DNA of 8,940 nt from Solirubrobacteraceae bacterium (GTDB lineage Bacteria > Actinomycetota > Thermoleophilia > Solirubrobacterales > Solirubrobacteraceae). The DNA lies in the NCBI GenBank assembly GCA_030043235.1, contig JASHYF010000188.1:1-8940 (forward strand), written 5' to 3'. The notes below the pieces were generated by a model. It ran no database searches, was not told the origin of the DNA, and saw only the letters and a list, made by a program, of their open reading frames with translations. This document shows, piece by piece, positions 5,806 through 8,940 of this stretch (positions are counted from its first letter, which is position 1; each line of letters starts with the position of its first letter). The position numbers and the translations under genes were made by a program.

Positions 5806-7347
5806 GCCCGGTGACGTGGGCAGCGTGGCGTGCTCCGGAGCCGGGACGACGTCGTTCGGAGCTGTGGCGTTCGTGCCTTTGCGGCGCCGTCGAGCGGCCG
5901 GTCCGAGCACCTGCACGACCAGCGTCTTGGCATCCGTCCACGCGGACGGGAACACGGTTCGCAGCACGATCGAGTACACGCAAAGGCCGACGATGCCTAC
6001 GAGCACGATTTGAACCAGTCGGGGCAGGTTGCCGCCCAGCACGTGCATCAGGGGCACCGTAACCGCTGACATGACCAGACAGCCGGCGACCGCCGGGCCG
6101 AGCTCGGGGGCCAGGCGGCGGATCGAGATGCCTACGTAGCGCTGCAGCAGCAGGCGGTAGGCCCCCAGGAGGATCACGAGGTAGGCGCTGACCACGGCGA
6201 GCGCGATCGTCACCAGGCCGTGGCGCGAGGCGAGCAGCACTACACCCGCGTAAAAGCCCAGGCGCGCGACGCCGAACGCGAGCAGCGGCCTCGGCCGGCC
6301 GATCGCCAGCATCACCTGCACGTAGCCGACCAGGATCGCCGCGAACATGCCGGCGACGGCGAGGATCTGCGTCGGGCGCACGGCGGGGGTCCACGCGCTG
6401 CCGAACACGAATGGGACCACCAATGGCGCCATCACGACCAGGAGGGCCTGCAGGGGGAAGATGATCGCCGCGTGCACGCGGGCGGCGCGTTCGTGGATGG
6501 AGCGCAGCGTCGCCACGTCGCTCGTGCGCGAGTACACGGGGTAGGCGACCTGCGCCATCACTGTGCTCAGCTTCTGCTGGTAGACGACGCCGAGGTTGAA
6601 CGCCCGGTAGTAGAAGCCGGTCTCGGCCGCCGACACGCGTGCCGCGAGGATCGCGTAATCCTCGTTGCGGAACATCGTGTCGACGAGGCCGAAAAGCGCC
6701 GCGGGCAGCCCGTAGCTCGTGATCCGCCGCTGGGCGCTCCAGGACCAGCGGGGAAGCGGCGGCCTGGCGCGCGCGATCAGCAGCGCCGAGCTGACGCCGA
6801 GCTGCAGCAGCGCGCCGAGCACCAGCGCCCTGGCCTCTAGCCCCGCTGCGGCAAGTACGATGGCGGCGACGTTGCCGCCCGTCGTGCTGACAGTTTCGAT
6901 CACCCCGGTGCTGCGGAAGTCCAGGGCCCGCAGCAGCGTGGCGAGTGACACGCCGCCCAGCGCGCCGATGAACATCGCCGGAGACATGAGCTCTATCAGC
7001 GACGCCGTTTGAGCGCCGAAGAGCGGGCGCCACACGGGCCCCGTGAGTGCGAACACCACGACGGTGAGCGTTGCGCCGCCGGCGATGCTCATGAACATCG
7101 CCCCGCGCCGGTCGCTCTCGTCGATGGTCGCCCGCTGCACCAGAGCCGATGCAAACCCCTCGAACGTCAGGATCACAGACAGCGGCAGCAGGATCAGCGC
7201 GACCGCCGCGTGACCGAAGGCGGCCGGAGCGATCAGACGCGCGAGCACGACGGTGGCGAGGAGGCCGAAGACTTCGCTCACCACTCGCGTCAGCGCGACC
7301 CAGCGCAGGCCGCGCATCGTGGTGTCTTTCATCGTCTCCGCGGCCAC
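5803..7347 (-). CDS. Wzx/PST-type oligosaccharide flippase (MOP superfamily)
   Basis: Integral membrane protein of 514 residues expected to flip an undecaprenyl-diphosphate-linked oligosaccharide to the outer face of the membrane. The length and the many long hydrophobic segments (I judge 12-14) fit the polysaccharide transporter family. Family-like stretches include the N-terminal GLLATVVLARLIAPAAFG, LLRALDFRSTGVIE, and the mid-protein YYRAFNLGVVYQQKLS followed by AQVAYPVYSR. The C-terminus ends in a basic then Pro/Thr-rich tail (ARRRRKG to TSPG), probably cytoplasmic. I choose GTG 7347 because GAGGAG lies 5 nt upstream; the frame is open to GTG 7416 (no ribosome site), and ATG 7332 is a close alternative. 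Its stop is one base from the stop of the convergent response regulator. It lies in the same direction as the nucleotidyltransferase-like gene, 181 bp downstream of it. The transported glycan cannot be told. Confidence 0.9.
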   Translation of the reverse strand: MAAETMKDTTMRGLRWVALTRVVSEVFGLLATVVLARLIAPAAFGHAAVALILLPLSVILTFEGFASALVQRATIDESDRRGAMFMSIAGGATLTVVVFALTGPVWRPLFGAQTASLIELMSPAMFIGALGGVSLATLLRALDFRSTGVIETVSTTGGNVAAIVLAAAGLEARALVLGALLQLGVSSALLIARARPPLPRWSWSAQRRITSYGLPAALFGLVDTMFRNEDYAILAARVSAAETGFYYRAFNLGVVYQQKLSTVMAQVAYPVYSRTSDVATLRSIHERAARVHAAIIFPLQALLVVMAPLVVPFVFGSAWTPAVRPTQILAVAGMFAAILVGYVQVMLAIGRPRPLLAFGVARLGFYAGVVLLASRHGLVTIALAVVSAYLVILLGAYRLLLQRYVGISIRRLAPELGPAVAGCLVMSAVTVPLMHVLGGNLPRLVQIVLVGIVGLCVYSIVLRTVFPSAWTDAKTLVVQVLGPAARRRRKGTNATAPNDVVPAPEHATLPTSPG

Positions 7348-7352
7348 GGTTG

Positions 7353-7358
7353 CTCCTC
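7353..7358 (-). promoter_or_regulatory. Ribosome binding site that sets the flippase start
   Basis: GAGGAG on the minus strand lies 5 nt before GTG 7347. The other in-frame starts are weaker: GTG 7416 has none, and ATG 7332 has only GGAG at 3 nt. Confidence 0.65.
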
Positions 7359-7410
7359 GTGCGATCAACGCCCCGGCATCCCGGGCGCTTGCGCATGCCT
7401 CGCGCGGACC

Positions 7411-7510
7411 GCGCACACCGCTCGTGGGCCGCGCACGCCGCTCCTGGGGCGAACGGCGCCCCTCGGCGTGATCCGGTCAGGCCGGCGAAGGCGGTCAGGC
7501 CGGCGAAGGC
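7411..7510. repeat. Two short tandem repeat pairs in the gap before the flippase
   Basis: Two 20-bp units at 7411-7430 and 7431-7450 agree at 17 of 20 positions (gcgcac..cgctc.tggg pattern). Two identical 18-bp units, GGTCAGGCCGGCGAAGGC, follow at 7475-7492 and 7493-7510. Between them lies the inverted repeat GGGGCG-N5-CGCCCC (7446-7451 with 7457-7462). The gap 7348-7528 contains no gene I can support. Slippage in GC-rich DNA or a regulatory leader are both possible. Confidence 0.65.
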
Positions 7511-7521
7511 GCTCGGGTCAT

Positions 7522-7537
7522 CTGTGCGTCAGCACAG
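7522..7537 (-). other. Hairpin spanning the stop codon of the nucleotidyltransferase-like gene
   Basis: On the minus strand CTGTGC-TGAC-GCACAG forms a perfect 6-bp stem with a 4-nt loop, and the loop contains the TGA stop. No U-run follows. It may act in mRNA stability or in partial termination before the flippase. Confidence 0.45.
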
Positions 7538-8593
7538 GGCCAGCTCATCGCCGTCGCCGACCTGCAAACGCAGCGCGCGCGGCATCGAGAAGTCCCGGAA
7601 GATCCGCGCCTGACGGCCTACGATGCTCGCCACCAAGCGGCCGCCTACGTTCAGCACGCTTGCGTCGGCCAGCACGATCGATCGCTCGAGCTCGGCCCCT
7701 TCGATGCGGACACGCTCTGCTATCGAGGTGTATGGGCCTATGTAGGAATCGCTGATCAGCGTGTCCGCCCCGATCATCACCGGTCCGATGATGATGGTCG
7801 ATGTCACGCGTGCCCTCGGATGGATCTCGATCGGCCCCTCGAACCGGTTTCCGTCGTACGAGTTGGCGATAGTTTCGGATGCGAGGGTGTCGAGAATCGA
7901 GCGGTTGAGGTCCAGCAGGTCCAGCGGGTCTCCTGCGAAATGCCGCCAGCCCCGCGCGACCCGTACCTGCATGCTGCCTCCATCGCGGGCGATCTGCTCG
8001 GCGATCGCAGCGAAATCGAGCAGCTGTGCCGAGCGCCACGGGTTCGGCAGACGCCGCAGCACGCCCGGGCCCAGCACGCAGACGCCGGCGACGCCGAGCG
8101 GCGCGGCGTGGCCGTCGCCGTCGTCCTCGCCGAGCGGGTGGAAGGGCACCAGCCGAGGCCTCCTGCCCTCCCGCGCGCCGTTTTGCACGAGCAACAGGGC
8201 GTCAGGCGCGTGCGCGCCCAGCGACTCGACGGTCGAAAGGATCGCCTGACCGAGCAGGCCATCCGCACGGTGGAGGATGCACGGCGCGTCTGCGGCGAAC
8301 TCCACGGCTGCCATGAGGGCGTCGCAGCTCTCAGTCAGCTGGTCGTGCACCACGTGGCGCACCGCGATCCCTGCCGGTCCCTCGATCGCTACGCACGCGG
8401 TCAGCTCAGGCGCGACGTCGGGTGGTGCGACGACGAGACTCTCCGCTACGCCGGCCTCCAGCAGCGCGTCCAGCACGTGGCAGATGATCGGGCGATTCGC
8501 GACTCGCTGCAACGAGGTCGCGCGCGTGGCGCCGAGCCACGGACCTGTCGAGAAGGTCGAGCTGGGAACTACGACAACGCCCTTGGCGATCAC
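7529..8593 (-). CDS. Glucose-1-phosphate thymidylyltransferase-like protein, catalytic half degenerate
   Basis: The 354-residue protein is laid out like the long bacterial RmlA/StrD family: an N-terminal nucleotidyltransferase-like domain (about 1-238) and a C-terminal left-handed beta-helix (about 250-354). The helix is well kept (IIIGPVMIGADTLISDSYIGPYTSI, then ALRLQVGDGDELAL), as is VANRPIICHVLDALLEAG (31-48). The catalytic signatures are not. The GGxGTRLxPLT loop with its following Lys is replaced by PSSTFSTGPWLGATRATSLQR (10-30, roughly), and WxDTG near the end of the domain reads WRHFAG (216-221), losing the metal-binding Asp. Asp111 in HRADGLL may match the Asp of the LGDN motif. It is therefore probably not an ordinary pyrophosphorylase; a regulatory or scaffolding role, or altered chemistry, is inference. 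The start is GTG 8593, directly after an in-frame TAG, with only a weak ribosome site. It follows the aminotransferase by 47 bp, probably in one operon. Confidence 0.85.
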   Translation of the reverse strand: MIAKGVVVVPSSTFSTGPWLGATRATSLQRVANRPIICHVLDALLEAGVAESLVVAPPDVAPELTACVAIEGPAGIAVRHVVHDQLTESCDALMAAVEFAADAPCILHRADGLLGQAILSTVESLGAHAPDALLLVQNGAREGRRPRLVPFHPLGEDDGDGHAAPLGVAGVCVLGPGVLRRLPNPWRSAQLLDFAAIAEQIARDGGSMQVRVARGWRHFAGDPLDLLDLNRSILDTLASETIANSYDGNRFEGPIEIHPRARVTSTIIIGPVMIGADTLISDSYIGPYTSIAERVRIEGAELERSIVLADASVLNVGGRLVASIVGRQARIFRDFSMPRALRLQVGDGDELALC

Positions 8594-8640
8594 CTACATG
8601 GAACGGATGGCGCATGGCGGTACTCGCGCGTTCGAGCAGA

Positions 8641-8940
8641 TCAAGGGCTGCGCAGCGCCAGGTTCTGCGCGAAGTCGATCACCGCCTGGGCCACGCGTCC
8701 AACCTCCGCATCGCTCATCGCGGGAAACAACGGCAGTGAGCACATGCGCTCGGCGAGGCGCTCGCTCACCGGTCGGCTTCCCTGCTCGAGGCCGAGCTCA
8801 GCGTAGGCTTCGGTCAGGTGGATCGGCGTCGGGTAGTGCACGGCCGAGGCAATTCCCCGCAGCGACAGGTGCTCGCGCAGCGCATCGCGTTGCTCGCTGC
8901 GCACGACGAACAGGTGGTAGACGTGGTCGGCGTGCTCGCC
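8641..8940 (-). CDS. DegT/DnrJ/EryC1/StrS sugar aminotransferase, C-terminal part
   Basis: The frame is open from the right edge to TGA at 8641, giving the last 99 residues; the start and the PLP lysine lie outside the window. The visible part is typical of the family C-terminus: HVYHLFVVR, then LREHLSLRGIASAVHYPTPIHLTEAYAELG, and LPLFPAMSDAEVGRVAQAVIDF. These PLP enzymes transfer an amino group from glutamate to a keto-sugar nucleotide, giving amino sugars for polysaccharides, O-antigens or glycoproteins. With the Gfo/Idh/MocA oxidoreductase elsewhere in the window, an oxidise-then-aminate route to an amino sugar is plausible. It is the most upstream gene seen of the minus-strand run that continues into the nucleotidyltransferase-like protein and flippase. 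The specific sugar product cannot be told from this fragment. Confidence 0.93.
   Translation of the reverse strand, partial: GEHADHVYHLFVVRSEQRDALREHLSLRGIASAVHYPTPIHLTEAYAELGLEQGSRPVSERLAERMCSLPLFPAMSDAEVGRVAQAVIDFAQNLALRSP

Noticed and set aside
5750..7396. 548-codon minus-strand frame overlapping the flippase in another frame
   Set aside because: Its translation is Arg/Gly/Ala-rich with no hydrophobic pattern; the overlapping frame 5803-7347 encodes a clear multi-pass flippase.
7009..7755. 248-codon plus-strand frame across the flippase start and the following gap
   Set aside because: It is Arg/His-rich, has no motif, and lies antisense to two recognisable genes.
1..8940. tRNA, rRNA, insertion sequences, integrase or attachment sites
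   Set aside because: I saw no cloverleaf-like sequence, rRNA signature, transposase motif or terminal inverted repeats on either strand.

Overview
The window is GC-rich bacterial DNA with dense, mostly minus-strand coding. I read it as an actinobacterium, probably class Thermoleophilia (Solirubrobacterales-like). The main clue is the ~100-residue repeat of the form NTVAPAxSGTAEEGKTLSAS...GTWxGSPTSYAYQWEDC in the left-hand protein, a style I associate with secreted proteins of that group. This is a recognition-based inference, not a search result.

Layout, right to left along the minus strand. The C-terminal 99 residues of a DegT/DnrJ/EryC1/StrS sugar aminotransferase run off the right edge (8641-8940). 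Next comes a protein built like a long-form glucose-1-phosphate thymidylyltransferase, with an intact left-handed beta-helix but a degraded catalytic half (7529-8593). After a 181-bp repeat-bearing gap comes a Wzx/PST-type polysaccharide flippase (5803-7347). A LuxR-type response regulator on the plus strand (5145-5801) meets the flippase tail to tail with one base between the stop codons. The regulator is divergent, across 329 bp, from a polyprenyl-phosphate sugar-1-phosphate transferase (3208-4815, minus). That gene is followed by a Gfo/Idh/MocA sugar oxidoreductase (1885-3000, minus). After a 426-bp gap, which I find non-coding but rich in repeats, there is a secreted protein with tandem Ig-like repeats (1-1458, minus) that runs off the left edge.

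Taken together this looks like part of an exopolysaccharide or surface-glycan locus. The oxidoreductase and aminotransferase would modify a nucleotide sugar, the sugar transferase would load the first sugar on undecaprenyl phosphate, and the flippase would move the lipid-linked unit across the membrane. The response regulator sits in the middle with no kinase in view and is the obvious candidate local regulator. The secreted repeat protein may be a wall or matrix component of the same surface layer, but only adjacency supports that.

The observations I would look at first are: an array of alternating GTTC/GAAC half-sites at 8-bp pitch upstream of the secreted protein; the apparent loss of catalytic motifs in the thymidylyltransferase-like protein; a perfectly paired bulged hairpin in the leader of the oxidoreductase gene; and the mosaic divergence of the Ig-like repeats. 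I see no rRNA, tRNA, CRISPR array, insertion sequence or integrase.
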